A DNA stretch of 64,000 nucleotides. Origin: a virus. The notes under the pieces are model-generated. The model had not been told where the DNA came from. It made no database searches and was given only the letters and a program-made list of their open reading frames with translations. Of this stretch, positions 45,992 through 55,795 are shown piece by piece. Positions within the stretch are counted from its first letter, which is position 1. The number at the start of each line of letters is the position of its first letter. The position numbers and the translations under genes are program-made. Location of the stretch: positions 1 through 64,000 of IMG/VR virus record IMGVR_UViG_3300019776_000165. The stretch is one strand, 5' to 3'.

Positions 45992-46768
45992 ATGGGAAAA
46001 GATACCCCTGAAACTGCAGAAGATGCAGTAGTTACAGAAACCGCTCCAACTCCTTCTGAGGCTTTTGCTGACGAGGTTAACACTCAAGGTCAGTTTACTG
46101 CTGAGGACATTGCTAAGGCACGTGCTCAGGAGAAGGCCAAGGTGTACCCTCAGATTGAAAAGTTGCAAGAGGAACTTTCCGTCTTGAAGAAGGAACGTGA
46201 AGAGCAGGCCGCTCGTGAGGCAGAACTCAAGGAGCGTCGTGCAAAGCGTGAGGCTGAAAAGGCACTGGAGCAAAAGAAGCAAGAAGAAGCAGAACTTGAG
46301 GTTCGTGACCTACTTGCTAAAAAGGAACAAGAATGGGCTGCTCGACTTGAAAACGAGCGCCTTGAGCGGGAGAAGGCATTTGCCCTTCTTGAGCGTGAAC
46401 GTGAGTTCCAGGAGTTGACCTCTTTTAGACAGCAACGCCTAGAGCAAGAGCGTGAAAACATCATCCCTGAATTGATTGATTTGATTTCGGGAAACACCAA
46501 GGAAGAAATTGAGCAGAGCATCCTTGGGTTGAAAGAACGTTCTGCAAAAATCTTCGAGTCTGTTGCACAAGCAAGTCAGCAGACTCGCAAGGAGATGGTT
46601 GGTTCTCGTGTAACGATGCCAGCCTCTGGACCCCTCGACAACGATTCGGAACAAAGTTCGTACTCTCCTAATGACATCTCCAAGATGTCGCTGGCGGATT
46701 ATGCGAAGAACCGTGCCAAATTGCTTGGCACAGCAAGCAACAACAGAGGTCAGGGTCTCTTCGGATAA
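45992..46768 (+). CDS. Scaffolding protein (258 aa)
   Basis: ATG after AACGAAAAGAGAAAACACTT, behind a 132-base gap. Residues 45-165 are a long highly charged coiled coil (EKLQEELSVLKKEREEQAAR and on), with an acidic N-terminus and a polar C-terminus. Position between portal and major capsid is standard for a scaffold that shapes the prohead and is removed later. Confidence 0.85.
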   Translation: MGKDTPETAEDAVVTETAPTPSEAFADEVNTQGQFTAEDIAKARAQEKAKVYPQIEKLQEELSVLKKEREEQAAREAELKERRAKREAEKALEQKKQEEAELEVRDLLAKKEQEWAARLENERLEREKAFALLEREREFQELTSFRQQRLEQERENIIPELIDLISGNTKEEIEQSILGLKERSAKIFESVAQASQQTRKEMVGSRVTMPASGPLDNDSEQSSYSPNDISKMSLADYAKNRAKLLGTASNNRGQGLFG

Positions 46769-46804
46769 CCCCAACAATAAACAATCCTGAAAGGAAAAAC
46801 CTAA

Positions 46805-47917
46805 ATGGCATCTGCTATTACAGGTTCGGGCCAACTCGCTTCGGCCCCAACAGCGTACAGTGGCTCAAACAGCCAACTGTCGCAGGCAATTCAAACAATC
46901 TGGTCGAAGGAAATCCTATTCCAGGCCATGCCAATTCTACGCTTCGAGCAGTTCGCTGTTAAGAAGACTGAACTTGGTGTTGCACCTGGTCTCCGTGTTA
47001 ACTTCCTACGTTACAAGAACTTCGCAGTGGACCCAACTCCACTTACCGAAGGTGTACGTATGACCACCAACGCACTGACCGCAGAGCAGATTGCTATTAC
47101 CGTTGCTGAGCACGGCTACGCAGTTGCAGTTTCCGAACTGCTTCTGAACGCTTCGTTCGACGACATCATGGCTTCGGCTTCCCGCCTTCTAGGTCGCCAC
47201 ATGGCACAGTACCTAGACGTTCAGGCTCGTGACACCCTTTCGGCTGCTACTTCGGCTGTATTCGGTTACGACCGTTCGGGCATCACTGGCGGTGCTTTCA
47301 CCAACTACGACGAGGGTACTGCTGCAACTTCGCTGGCTGGCGTTACTGCTGACCACAAGTTGACCACTGGTGCTATCAAGGATGCCGCTCTTACCCTTGC
47401 TGGTAAGAACATCCCTCGTATCGGTGAGACCTACGTTCAGTTCATCCACCCTAAGCAGTCTCGTGACCTTCGCTCGAACCCAGAGTTCATCGAAGTTACC
47501 AAGTACGCTGCTCCAGGTAACTTCATGCTAGGTGAGATTGGTCGTCTATACGACGTCGTCTTCATCGAGACCACTCAGGTCAAGAAGTTGGCTCAGGGTA
47601 CCGTAGTTGACTACAGCGGTGCTATCGGCGCTCTCACTGACCAGACCAGCGTTCCTGTAAAGGCTAACACTGGCCCAGGTCTTGGTGGTAACCCAGAGAA
47701 CCCAGGCGCAACTGCTCCTACTGGTACTCTAACCGCTGATGTCTACGAGTCGATTATGATTGGTGACAACGCATTCGGTCACGCTATCTCGCTTCCAGTT
47801 GAACTCCGTGACGGTGGTGTTCTTGACTTCGGTCGTGAGCACGCTCTTGCATGGTACGCCATCTGGGGTCTTGGTATCATTACCGACCAGGCTATTACTA
47901 AGGTTTACACCGCTTAA
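46805..47917 (+). CDS. Major capsid protein, N4-gp56-like (370 aa)
   Basis: HK97-fold shell protein. AIQTIWSKEILFQAMPILRF, RVNFLRYKNFAVDPTPLTEG and ITVAEHGYAVAVSELLLNAS resemble the N4-gp56 capsid family. Strong codon bias (aac, tac, ctt/cta) fits very high expression. ATG behind GAAAGGAAAAACCTAA. Confidence 0.92.
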   Translation: MASAITGSGQLASAPTAYSGSNSQLSQAIQTIWSKEILFQAMPILRFEQFAVKKTELGVAPGLRVNFLRYKNFAVDPTPLTEGVRMTTNALTAEQIAITVAEHGYAVAVSELLLNASFDDIMASASRLLGRHMAQYLDVQARDTLSAATSAVFGYDRSGITGGAFTNYDEGTAATSLAGVTADHKLTTGAIKDAALTLAGKNIPRIGETYVQFIHPKQSRDLRSNPEFIEVTKYAAPGNFMLGEIGRLYDVVFIETTQVKKLAQGTVVDYSGAIGALTDQTSVPVKANTGPGLGGNPENPGATAPTGTLTADVYESIMIGDNAFGHAISLPVELRDGGVLDFGREHALAWYAIWGLGIITDQAITKVYTA

Positions 47918-47939
47918 TAGCAAACAACTCGCTGAAGGT

Positions 47940-47961
47940 GGGGGCTCCGTAAGGGGCCCCC
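47940..47961 (+). other. GNRA-capped hairpin after the capsid gene
   Basis: GGGGGCTCC-GTAA-GGGGCCCCC: nine pairs with one G-U and a GTAA (GNRA) loop, extendable by flanking T-A. No T run, so it more likely stabilises or processes the capsid mRNA than terminates it. Confidence 0.65.
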
Positions 47962-47963
47962 AT

Positions 47964-47976
47964 CCAAGGCAAACAA
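47964..47976 (+). repeat. 13-nt intergenic repeat, copy 5
   Basis: CCAAGGCAAACAA on the plus strand, between the capsid hairpin and the gene at 48002. Confidence 0.75.
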
Positions 47977-48001
47977 ATAAACAAACAGGAAGACAATTAT
48001 C

Positions 48002-48370
48002 GTGGCAAATAAACCAACTAGTCCTCAGGACGCAACAGGCCGTGCAGCAGAAGAGGCTGCCAAGCGCAACGCCGCTGAACTTGACAAGCGACGTGAAGAA
48101 ATCTCTATCAGCCGTCAGGCTGAGGCTATCAGCCTAGAGAACGACGTATTCGACCCTAAGAAGCCTGACGAGCCTCTACTTATTGACGAGGTTGAAGAGG
48201 TCGGAGTTTCCGTAAACAATGACAAGGTAGTTATTCGTACTATCTCTGACATTGAGGATATGACTTTCGGCGTGGGCAATAACTACACCTTTAAGGCTGG
48301 AGTTAAGTACTCAGTCCCACGTGAACTGGCTAACTATCTTGCTCAACTAGGGTACACCTGGAAGCAGTAA
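48002..48370 (+). CDS. Head-associated hypothetical protein (122 aa)
   Basis: GTG behind AGGAAGACAATTATC, rather distant. Coiled-coil N-terminus (RAAEEAAKRNAAELDKRREE), then a small beta domain (VSVNNDKVVIRTISDIEDMT ... YTFKAGVKYSVP). Genes in this position often encode head-completion or decoration proteins. Unrecognised. Confidence 0.75.
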   Translation: MANKPTSPQDATGRAAEEAAKRNAAELDKRREEISISRQAEAISLENDVFDPKKPDEPLLIDEVEEVGVSVNNDKVVIRTISDIEDMTFGVGNNYTFKAGVKYSVPRELANYLAQLGYTWKQ

Positions 48371-48384
48371 TAGCCCTTTAGACT

Positions 48385-48432
48385 GTCCCCCTTGCTGGTA
48401 CTCCCGCCCTCCTCCCAGCAGGGGGGACTTTT
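48385..48432 (+). terminator. Rho-independent terminator
   Basis: GTCCCCC-TTGCTGG (48385-48398) pairs with CCAGCA-GGGGGGAC (48415-48428), followed by TTTT. Closes the capsid operon. Confidence 0.85.
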
Positions 48433-48497
48433 CACGTTTGGGCTGTATTTATCCCCTAAATCGGGGAACATAGAACCATAAAGATTTTGGAGGATTC

Positions 48498-49556
48498 GTG
48501 GCAACGATTTCAAGCCTCATTAGTAGGGTACGCCTAGAACTTGGCGACCTCGGTAAGACTTTCGTCGAACAGTTCGTTGCAGACGGGTCTACCAACCGTT
48601 TTAAACTCCAACACGCTCCTCTAGAGGGAACTAGCCTCATTGTGTACCTAAACGGAGTTGACGTCTCCGACACCTGCTCCGTAGAAGAATCTACAGGAAT
48701 TCTAGTTCTAACAGACGTACCTGCAGATGGTGACGAACTTACTATTAGCGGAACTTACTACCGCTACTTTACTAACGCTGAACTTACTACACTGGTTACG
48801 GATGCTGTAGGACAGCACTCGGCAGGTCACTTAGATGAAATTGGCCGCAAGATAACTCCAGAGAACCTCCCAGTCATTGAAGAGTATCCTGTTGCAATTT
48901 ACGCCGTAACTTTGGCTCTGTACACTCTTGCTACAGACTCCGCTTTTGACATTGACATTCAAGCCCCAGACGGTGTGAGCATCCCACGTTCGGAGCGTTA
49001 CCGCCAACTTATGGACATGGTAACTGCTCGTCAAACACAGTACCGTGACCTTTGTGTGCAACTCGGTCTTGGTATGTACAAGATTGATGTGTTTACGCTC
49101 CGTAGAATCTCCAAGGCTACTGGACGTTACGTCCCTGTTTACAAGCCACAAGAAGTAGATGACCGCTCTTACCCACAGCGAGTACACGACCAGTTGCCTT
49201 CGTATGGAAGCAAGGAATCTCCTTGGCCTACAGATGGTGGAGAACTTACCGCTTACCAAGGCCGTGCTTACGAGGGCACAGTCACTTTCACTGGTGACTT
49301 TACTGGCAAGTCGTTTGTGGCTTACCTGCTCAACCAGCGTGGCAGCGTACTAGTAGTTCAAAACTTTGAGTTGTCAGTAACTACTGAGGATGACCTAAAC
49401 TACATCGCTACTATCTCTTTGGTTGCAGACAAGACTATACGCTTGGCTGAACGCACCTACTGGTCCATTCAGTCTGTAGACGATGTTACTTCTGAGAAGA
49501 TTGAAATTAAGGGCGGCAACTTCTTTACCCAACGAGTTAGTACGGTGGTTCTATAA
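48498..49556 (+). CDS. Probable head-tail connector / neck protein (352 aa)
   Basis: GTG behind GGAGGATTC. The opening [17 protein letters not shown] is typical of head-tail adaptor proteins. A beta domain ([20 protein letters not shown] ... [12 protein letters not shown]), a helical part and a C-terminal Ig-like beta region (about 260-350) follow. It is followed by tail-fibre genes, so it could carry a fibre-binding domain. Assignment from position and pattern. Confidence 0.65.
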   Translation: MATISSLISRVRLELGDLGKTFVEQFVADGSTNRFKLQHAPLEGTSLIVYLNGVDVSDTCSVEESTGILVLTDVPADGDELTISGTYYRYFTNAELTTLVTDAVGQHSAGHLDEIGRKITPENLPVIEEYPVAIYAVTLALYTLATDSAFDIDIQAPDGVSIPRSERYRQLMDMVTARQTQYRDLCVQLGLGMYKIDVFTLRRISKATGRYVPVYKPQEVDDRSYPQRVHDQLPSYGSKESPWPTDGGELTAYQGRAYEGTVTFTGDFTGKSFVAYLLNQRGSVLVVQNFELSVTTEDDLNYIATISLVADKTIRLAERTYWSIQSVDDVTSEKIEIKGGNFFTQRVSTVVL

Positions 49557-50107
49557 TGCCTTTGTATCCAGAAATTGACACAGAACTTCTTCCAGGAGTC
49601 CCAGGACAGAGAGGACCAACAGGTGCCCAAGGTATCCAAGGTGTACAAGGTAGTACAGGGCCAACTGGTCCGACTGGACCTCAGGGAAGTATTGGCTTGT
49701 CAGGGCCAACTGGACCTACTGGAGCAACTGGACCAACAGGCCCTACGGGACCTACAGGACCAGTCGGACCAGTAACTCCTGCTTCTCAAATAACTGGTTC
49801 GTATGGTGACTGGGGAACGTTTATTGCTGCTCACCCTACAGGTAACCCTGGAGACATTTACATTGTTGGCGGGATTATGTACTCGTGGACAGTAATAAGC
49901 CCAGACGTAACTGACTGGGTTCAAATTGGTCCTGCTCAACTTTGGACTACTTATTCGGGGGACCCTTCAAACACGTTTGTACTACAATCAGTAACTGATG
50001 CCCCCACAATAAGCACCCCAAATGTAGGGTGGCTATCTGTAACAAACGGGTCATTAATTTACAGTTTTGGCAGTTGGTCTACCGTTTTAGCAACACCGCC
50101 AGCGTAA
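49556..50107 (+). CDS. Collagen-like fibre protein (183 aa)
   Basis: TAATG start. Residues 15-75 are about twenty Gly-x-y triplets, mostly [10 protein letters not shown], that would form a trimeric collagen-like stalk. A small C-terminal beta domain follows. Probably a tail or head fibre. Confidence 0.85.
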   Translation: MPLYPEIDTELLPGVPGQRGPTGAQGIQGVQGSTGPTGPTGPQGSIGLSGPTGPTGATGPTGPTGPTGPVGPVTPASQITGSYGDWGTFIAAHPTGNPGDIYIVGGIMYSWTVISPDVTDWVQIGPAQLWTTYSGDPSNTFVLQSVTDAPTISTPNVGWLSVTNGSLIYSFGSWSTVLATPPA

Positions 50108-50123
50108 TACTAACAGGAGCATA

Positions 50124-50429
50124 ATGTCATTAAACTTTCCCTCTTCACCTACGGTGGGGCAGGTTTACTCTTACGGGGATAAATCATGGGTATGGAACGG
50201 TAAAGGCTGGGAAGCGTCAGCAAGTTCTAGCCCAGCGTTTGCTTACACCGCAACAATCTCCACGCCTTCAGATACATGGAACATTACACATAACCTTAAC
50301 TTCTACCCCAACATAATGATACAAGACAACTTTGACACTATTTTGGAGTGTGAAGTTACCTACAATAGTCTTAACGACGTTACCTTAACTTTCTCAGCGC
50401 CTTCTCAAGGTAAAGCGCACTTCTCCTAA
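50124..50429 (+). CDS. Short fibre protein (101 aa)
   Basis: Starts MSLNFPSSPTVGQVYSYGDK with WVWNGKGWE, a small phage-fibre N-terminal motif seen again at 54117. The rest is beta-rich (DTWNITHNLNFYPNIMIQDN). Likely a fibre tip or attachment subunit. Confidence 0.72.
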   Translation: MSLNFPSSPTVGQVYSYGDKSWVWNGKGWEASASSSPAFAYTATISTPSDTWNITHNLNFYPNIMIQDNFDTILECEVTYNSLNDVTLTFSAPSQGKAHFS

Positions 50430-50439
50430 GGAATTCTAA

Positions 50440-52428
50440 ATGGCACGTTCATTTTTGACAAACATCTCAATGAATCAGAACCAGATTACTGGTCTGAGAC
50501 TTGAGAACGCATCGAGCGTACCTGGTACCGCTGGTGCCACTGGTCAAATTATCTTTGTCAACAATGGTTCGACCATTACTGACACTTACGTGTACACTGG
50601 TGCTGCCTGGACTAAGTTAACTCGTTCAGGAACTATTACTAACTCTGACCTTTCTGGCACCGCAGGCATCACCAATGCTAACCTAGCAAACTCTGCTGTA
50701 ACCATTGGTACTACCTCAATTTCTCTTGGTGCATCGTCTACCACTTTAGCGGGTATGACCACCATTAACGCCCACACAGTGCCGACTGGTACTGCCAGCA
50801 CCTACCTGCTTGCAAGCAACATCGGTGGTTCGGTTCAGGCTTGGGATGCTGACCTTGACGCCATCGCTGCACTGGCTGGAACTTCTGGCTTCCTGAAAAA
50901 GACTGCGGCAAATACTTGGTCGCTAGACACTAACACTTACCTGACATCGTCTACTGGTGTTACTACTTTCTCTGGTGGTACTACTGGACTTACTCCTTCG
51001 TCTGCTACTTCTGGTGCCATTACCCTTGCGGGAACACTAGCCGTTGCTAACGGTGGTACAGGTGTTACTACATCAACAGGTACTGGTAGCGTTGTTCTTT
51101 CGGCAAGCCCAACGTTCACTGGTAACGTAACCGTTCCTACTCCTACAAATGGAACTGACGCCGCTAACAAGGCCTATGTTGATGCTGCTGTTGTGGGTAT
51201 CGACTGGAAGCCATCAGTACGTGTAGCCACCACTACTGCTGGAACTCTGGCTTCATCGTTTGCTAACGGCTCAAGCGTTGATGGTGTAACTCTTGCTACT
51301 GGTGACCGAATCCTTATTAAGGACCAGGCCACTGGTTCTGAAAACGGTATCTATACTGTTAACGCTTCGGGTGCCCCTACTCGTGCCACTGATGCAGATA
51401 CATCAGCCGAAGTTACCTCAGGCCTCGCAGTATTTGTTGAAGAAGGTACCACAAACGCCGACAGCGGTTGGGTGCTCACAACAAACTCCCCTATTACTTT
51501 GGGAACCACTGCGCTGGTCTTTACTCAGTTTACTGGTCTTGGACAAATAACTGCAGGTGCTGGTCTTACTAAGACTGGTAACACTATCGATGTTGTTACC
51601 GCCGATGCCGCTCGCATTACCGTTAACGCAAACTCTATTGACATTTCTGCCACATACGTTGGTCAAACATCTATTACAACTCTGGGCACTATTGCCTCTG
51701 GTACTTGGAACGCCTCAACTATTACCGTTCCATACGGAGGAACTGGAGCAACAACTCTAACCTCTAACGGTGTTCTTCTTGGTAACGGTACTTCTGCAAT
51801 CAGTGCTACAACTGCTGGAACTGCTGACCAGGTTCTACGCATTCCTGGTGCAGGTGGTGCTCCAGCCTTTGGTGCAATTGACCTCACAAAGTCTGCAGCA
51901 GTAACTGGTGCCCTAACCGTAACTAACGGTGGTACTGGCGCAGCATCATTCTCTAACAACAACAGCCTGTTGCTTACTGGCGCTTCTGGTACAGCCGCCC
52001 TGACCAGCATTGCTAATGGTACTTCGGGTTATGTTCTAACCTCAAATGGCGCTGGTGTTGCACCTACTTGGCAGGCTTCTCAGTCGTCTAAGTACACTGC
52101 TACTAACCCTACTGCCACTGGTACCTACTACTACCTATCCAGCGGTGTAGTTTACTGGATTATCCAGCAGTCTACTCACGGCCTATCAGCAACTAACCAA
52201 GCCCTCAATGTCTCTCTTTACGCAATCAACTCAGACGGCTCTGGAAACACTAAGACGGGTGCCAACACTTTGGTAGACGTAGACTCCATTGTGGTTAACC
52301 AAACTTTGAGCACTACTAACGCCGTTGCTAATGGTGTAGCATTGGCTAGTGGTGACATCGTCCTTAACTGGAACGCTGCTGCCCTACCAACAACTGCAAG
52401 CACCTATCGAGTCGTAATTACAGGATAA
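50440..52428 (+). CDS. Tail fibre protein (662 aa)
   Basis: ATG behind AAGGAATTCTAA. Repetitive Thr/Gly/Ala/Ser sequence with GTIASGTWNASTITVPYGGT and GGTGATT-type turns known from long fibres. PTNGTDAANKAYVDAAV and ATGDRILIKDQATGSENGIY are typical of tail fibres with beta-helix shafts. A C-terminal beta domain (about 560-662) may be the tip. Host recognition likely. Confidence 0.85.
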   Translation: MARSFLTNISMNQNQITGLRLENASSVPGTAGATGQIIFVNNGSTITDTYVYTGAAWTKLTRSGTITNSDLSGTAGITNANLANSAVTIGTTSISLGASSTTLAGMTTINAHTVPTGTASTYLLASNIGGSVQAWDADLDAIAALAGTSGFLKKTAANTWSLDTNTYLTSSTGVTTFSGGTTGLTPSSATSGAITLAGTLAVANGGTGVTTSTGTGSVVLSASPTFTGNVTVPTPTNGTDAANKAYVDAAVVGIDWKPSVRVATTTAGTLASSFANGSSVDGVTLATGDRILIKDQATGSENGIYTVNASGAPTRATDADTSAEVTSGLAVFVEEGTTNADSGWVLTTNSPITLGTTALVFTQFTGLGQITAGAGLTKTGNTIDVVTADAARITVNANSIDISATYVGQTSITTLGTIASGTWNASTITVPYGGTGATTLTSNGVLLGNGTSAISATTAGTADQVLRIPGAGGAPAFGAIDLTKSAAVTGALTVTNGGTGAASFSNNNSLLLTGASGTAALTSIANGTSGYVLTSNGAGVAPTWQASQSSKYTATNPTATGTYYYLSSGVVYWIIQQSTHGLSATNQALNVSLYAINSDGSGNTKTGANTLVDVDSIVVNQTLSTTNAVANGVALASGDIVLNWNAAALPTTASTYRVVITG

Positions 52429-52431
52429 TAA

Positions 52432-54102
52432 ATGGCTAGAGCATTCTTAGGGGATGTTAACCTAACTAACCAGTTGCTCTTAAATGGTTCTGCAGGAACT
52501 TCTGGTCAAGTATTAACAAGCGGTGGCCCAAGTGGTGACCCTATTTGGTCTACCATTTCTAGTGGCAGTGGTTCGTTCTACGTGACTGGTCCTACAGCCC
52601 CTTCAGGTGCTGCCAGTGGCGACCATTGGTTGGACACCGAAACTGGCGTTCTGTTCATCTATTTTAATGATGGAAACTCAAATCAGTGGGTAGACACGTC
52701 CCAGTCTGGATACATTGGTCCAACAGGACCCACAGGACCTACAGGTTCGGTGGCGTTAAACGCTCTAACAATAAAATCAGATTCAGGAACTACCGAAGGC
52801 ACTGACCTTTACACCTTTACTGGAGCAAGCGCTAAAAGCATAAACTTAGTTTCTGGCACAGCAATAAGCATTGCAGAAACTTCAGGTACTCTAACTTTTA
52901 ATAACTCTGGTGTTACAGCGCTTTCGGGAACTACTGACCAGATTACTGTTTCGGGCTCAACTGGTTCAGTTACCTTATCCTTGCCTTCAGCAGTTACTAT
53001 CTCTGGTGCAATGACTGCTGGGTCATTTGTTACGTCTGGCGGAACTTCTACCCAATTCCTCAAAGCAGATGGTTCTGTGGACTCTTCCACTTATTTGACT
53101 TCATCGACTGGTGTTACAACAGTTAATGGCTCTTCTGGCGCTATTACTAACGTCTTAACCTCTTCTGCTACAGGTGTACAGACATTCCTTACTACCCCTT
53201 CTAGTGCCAACTTAGTGGCTATGGTTACAGACGAAACTGGTACTGGTAACCTAATGTTTAGTATCAACCCGACGCTAAGCCAAGTATCTACATCGGTTGA
53301 AGGCGGGCAGTTAAACTGGGCTCCTTCTAATGAGGTGGGTTCTACCACTTGGTTTATTGATAGTTGGTGGAACGGAACTTCGACGCAGTTGCGTGTAGGA
53401 AATGGCTCTACAGTCATCGCCTCATTTGACCCTGCTGGTACTTTATCTGTCCCTACTGGCTCCATCTTGCCAATGGCAGGCACCACAACAGAGGCTCCAA
53501 TTGACTTTGCTCCTGGAACAAACCTAACTACACCCACCCAAGGGGCCATGGAGTTTGACGGTAACACGTTATTTATTACTGGGGACACCACTAACGGCTC
53601 AAAAAGGCAGATTGTTCCTGCAGTACAGTACTACTACTTGGCTACTGGTGCGTCTGCTATTGCCGCTAACACCAGTTTTTTTCCGACTGCTCGACCTGCA
53701 ATGCTTTCGGGACACATGTACCATTTTAAGTACTTCTTGCACTTTACTAAGAACACTGCAGGTACAGTAACTTTCCAGTTAAAGAACTCAGCAGCAGCAA
53801 ACTTCACGTACATAAACGCCAGGGCAACAATCATTCCATCTGTAGGTGTTCTTGCTGCAGTAGGTAACATGATTAACGTCTATGCTGCTGGAGCAGCGAC
53901 TGCAACATTTACAGCGTCTCAGTCACTTACTGCTGCTAACCATTTAGCGATTGTGGAAGGGTATTGTGTGCCAGCGGCTAACACACGTTTGGACATTGCA
54001 CCTTCAGCATATGGTGCGGGTACAATCACTACTCTGGTAAGTTCTAACTACATAATTACTGACCTTGGAACGTCAACAGCGACCCAAGGTAACTTCGGTT
54101 AA
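52432..54102 (+). CDS. Tail fibre protein with collagen-like segment (556 aa)
   Basis: Three bases after the previous stop, paralogous at the N-terminus (MARAFLGDVNLTNQLLLNGS). A short [10 protein letters not shown] stretch sits near residue 100 and repetitive beta-shaft sequence follows (SSTGVTTVNGSSGAITNVL). The C-terminal 140 residues form a separate globular domain (LATGASAIAANTSFFPTARP ...). Confidence 0.82.
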   Translation: MARAFLGDVNLTNQLLLNGSAGTSGQVLTSGGPSGDPIWSTISSGSGSFYVTGPTAPSGAASGDHWLDTETGVLFIYFNDGNSNQWVDTSQSGYIGPTGPTGPTGSVALNALTIKSDSGTTEGTDLYTFTGASAKSINLVSGTAISIAETSGTLTFNNSGVTALSGTTDQITVSGSTGSVTLSLPSAVTISGAMTAGSFVTSGGTSTQFLKADGSVDSSTYLTSSTGVTTVNGSSGAITNVLTSSATGVQTFLTTPSSANLVAMVTDETGTGNLMFSINPTLSQVSTSVEGGQLNWAPSNEVGSTTWFIDSWWNGTSTQLRVGNGSTVIASFDPAGTLSVPTGSILPMAGTTTEAPIDFAPGTNLTTPTQGAMEFDGNTLFITGDTTNGSKRQIVPAVQYYYLATGASAIAANTSFFPTARPAMLSGHMYHFKYFLHFTKNTAGTVTFQLKNSAAANFTYINARATIIPSVGVLAAVGNMINVYAAGAATATFTASQSLTAANHLAIVEGYCVPAANTRLDIAPSAYGAGTITTLVSSNYIITDLGTSTATQGNFG

Positions 54103-54116
54103 AGGTATAATGAACT

Positions 54117-54266
54117 ATGGCTATTGACTTTCCTGGCTCTCCTACAGTCGGAACTACTTACACGTATGGTGGTAGGTCCTGGACTTGGAACGGCCAGGCT
54201 TGGGTTGCTACTCCTAGCACTGCTGGTGGAGCAGATTTAAATTCATTTCTATTGATGGGAGCCTAA
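54117..54266 (+). CDS. Short fibre-motif protein (49 aa)
   Basis: MAIDFPGSPTVGTTYTYGGR with WTWNGQAWV closely resembles the N-terminus of the protein at 50124. Ends LNSFLLMGA. Too short for a complete fibre; a capping or attachment peptide, or a trimmed duplicate. Confidence 0.65.
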   Translation: MAIDFPGSPTVGTTYTYGGRSWTWNGQAWVATPSTAGGADLNSFLLMGA

Positions 54267-54267
54267 C

Positions 54268-54600
54268 TTGGCTACAACATATAAGGTATTGGGGCAGTCA
54301 GCCCCTTCGAGCACATCTAACGCCACACTATACACGGTGCCTGCGTCTACTTCGGCTGTGCTCAGCACTATCAGTGTTACTAACACCACTACTTCAGCGG
54401 CTACTTACCGCATTTTTATTCGTGTAGCGGGAGCAACTGCGGCTGCCTCGAACGCCTTTGCGTACGATGTTACCGCAGACCCTAACTCAACTACGGCATT
54501 TACTGTGGGCGTTACTTTGGCTACCACAGACGTCATCAGTGTTCAAACTGGAACAGCAAACGCTTTGACGTTCCAAGCATTTGGAAGCGAGATTGTTTAA
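54268..54600 (+). CDS. Beta-sandwich structural protein (110 aa)
   Basis: TTG start behind GGGAGCCTAAC. All-beta pattern (STSAVLSTISVTNTTTSAAT, YRIFIRVAGATAAAS, DVISVQTG), like small virion proteins of fibre clusters. TAATG with the next gene. Confidence 0.72.
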   Translation: MATTYKVLGQSAPSSTSNATLYTVPASTSAVLSTISVTNTTTSAATYRIFIRVAGATAAASNAFAYDVTADPNSTTAFTVGVTLATTDVISVQTGTANALTFQAFGSEIV

Positions 54601-55526
54601 TGGCTATTACTCAACTACCAGCGGGCGTAAAACTTCGTAGAACAATTACCTCAACTGGTGCTGTAGATACTGCTGGAATGCCAGGAGTGGTATTTGCTGT
54701 GGTTGTTGGTGGTGGGGGCGCTGGTGGCAGCACGTCTACCTCCAACGGTGGCGGTGGAGGTGGCGGCGCAGGCGCTGTAGTTAGCGCTTGGGTGCCTGCC
54801 ACCAACTATGCCACTATTGGTGCTGGAGGGACTGGTGTAGCATACTCCTCAGGTGGTGCTGGTACTGGTGTTGGTAACACAGGTGGAACAACTATTTATT
54901 CGAATCTTTACGCTTACGGAGGCACAGGCGGGGGAAGAAGTGCCACTACACCTAGCAGTGGTAACTACGGTAGTGGTGGCGGTGGCGAGGCTGGACAATC
55001 AGCCTCGGCGTCAACAAACGCCGCAACCATTTCAAACTTTATGTACTCTTTTGGCGGAGCAGGTGGCCTTGGTGGAGGCTATTCGGGCACAGTGACTTAC
55101 GCTGGAACTGTTGGTGGTGCTGGACAGTCTGGTGGTGGCGGAGGAGGAAGTTGGTATAACAACGTAAACGGAACCGCTTCTGCCACTGCTGGTGGTGCTG
55201 GAACGTTCGCTGGCGGCGGGGGTGGTGGTGTATCTTCAAACGTGGCTACTGCAACAATCCTCACTTCTGGTGCTGGTGGAGCAGGAGTTTTTGCGGGAGG
55301 AACTGCAGCAACCTCTACCTCCACTTCTACTGTTAAGTTTCTTTCAGGAGGTGGCGGAGGCGGGCTACTAGCCGCAGGAAGTAACGGAAGCATCTCCACC
55401 ACAAGCGCTGACGTTGTTGGTGGTGCGGGTGGTTCTGGAGGAGGAGGCGGTGGCGGTGGCTACACCCCCACTACTGGTGTTGTTGGTGGTGCTGGAGGGT
55501 CTGGCGCTGTTCTATTGTATTGGTGA
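54600..55526 (+). CDS. Polyglycine adhesin-like protein (308 aa)
   Basis: After a 35-residue start, long runs of Gly with Ser/Thr/Ala (GGGGAGGS-type) alternate with short beta segments. This recalls polyglycine-II adhesin tips such as those of S16-type phages. The Gly-rich loops would be hypervariable host-contact surfaces. Located at the end of the fibre genes as expected for a tip adhesin. Confidence 0.75.
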   Translation: MAITQLPAGVKLRRTITSTGAVDTAGMPGVVFAVVVGGGGAGGSTSTSNGGGGGGGAGAVVSAWVPATNYATIGAGGTGVAYSSGGAGTGVGNTGGTTIYSNLYAYGGTGGGRSATTPSSGNYGSGGGGEAGQSASASTNAATISNFMYSFGGAGGLGGGYSGTVTYAGTVGGAGQSGGGGGGSWYNNVNGTASATAGGAGTFAGGGGGGVSSNVATATILTSGAGGAGVFAGGTAATSTSTSTVKFLSGGGGGGLLAAGSNGSISTTSADVVGGAGGSGGGGGGGGYTPTTGVVGGAGGSGAVLLYW

Positions 55527-55528
55527 TA

Positions 55529-55717
55529 ATGATGAAAAGGTTTGCAGTTATTGGTGGCTCAATAGTCACTAACGTAGTCATGGGCGAAAGCCTAGAAGAA
55601 GTCTCTGCTGTTGTTGGCCCATGTATAGAACTAACAGAGGAGACACTTTTCGTAGGAATAAACTGGGCTTGGGATGGAACAACGTTCACTCCCCCACAAG
55701 ACTTACCTGCCGTGTAG
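55529..55717 (+). CDS. Small fibre-assembly-like protein (62 aa)
   Basis: Two in-frame ATGs (55529, 55532) follow the adhesin stop. Ends NWAWDGTTFTPP, a tail end common in small proteins encoded next to fibre genes. Possibly a fibre-assembly chaperone or a free tip domain. Confidence 0.65.
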   Translation: MMKRFAVIGGSIVTNVVMGESLEEVSAVVGPCIELTEETLFVGINWAWDGTTFTPPQDLPAV

Positions 55718-55750
55718 GTAAGAACTAAAAATACCCGACAAGGTAATAAG

Positions 55751-55780
55751 GTTAAAGGGTCAGGAAACTGGCCCTTTAAC
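55751..55780 (+). other. Strong GAAA-loop hairpin before glycosyltransferase
   Basis: GTTAAAGGGTCAG-GAAA-CTGGCCCTTTAAC: 13 pairs including one G-U, capped by a GAAA tetraloop. It ends just 5' of the GGAG Shine-Dalgarno. TATTT after it is too short for a clear terminator. Confidence 0.7.
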
Positions 55781-55795
55781 TATTTGGAGAAGAAG

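Noticed and set aside
51663-52010. Long antisense frames within tail-fibre genes (also 52809-53591, 55097-55402)
   Set aside because: They mirror the repetitive Gly/Thr/Ala codons of the sense genes and lack start signals.
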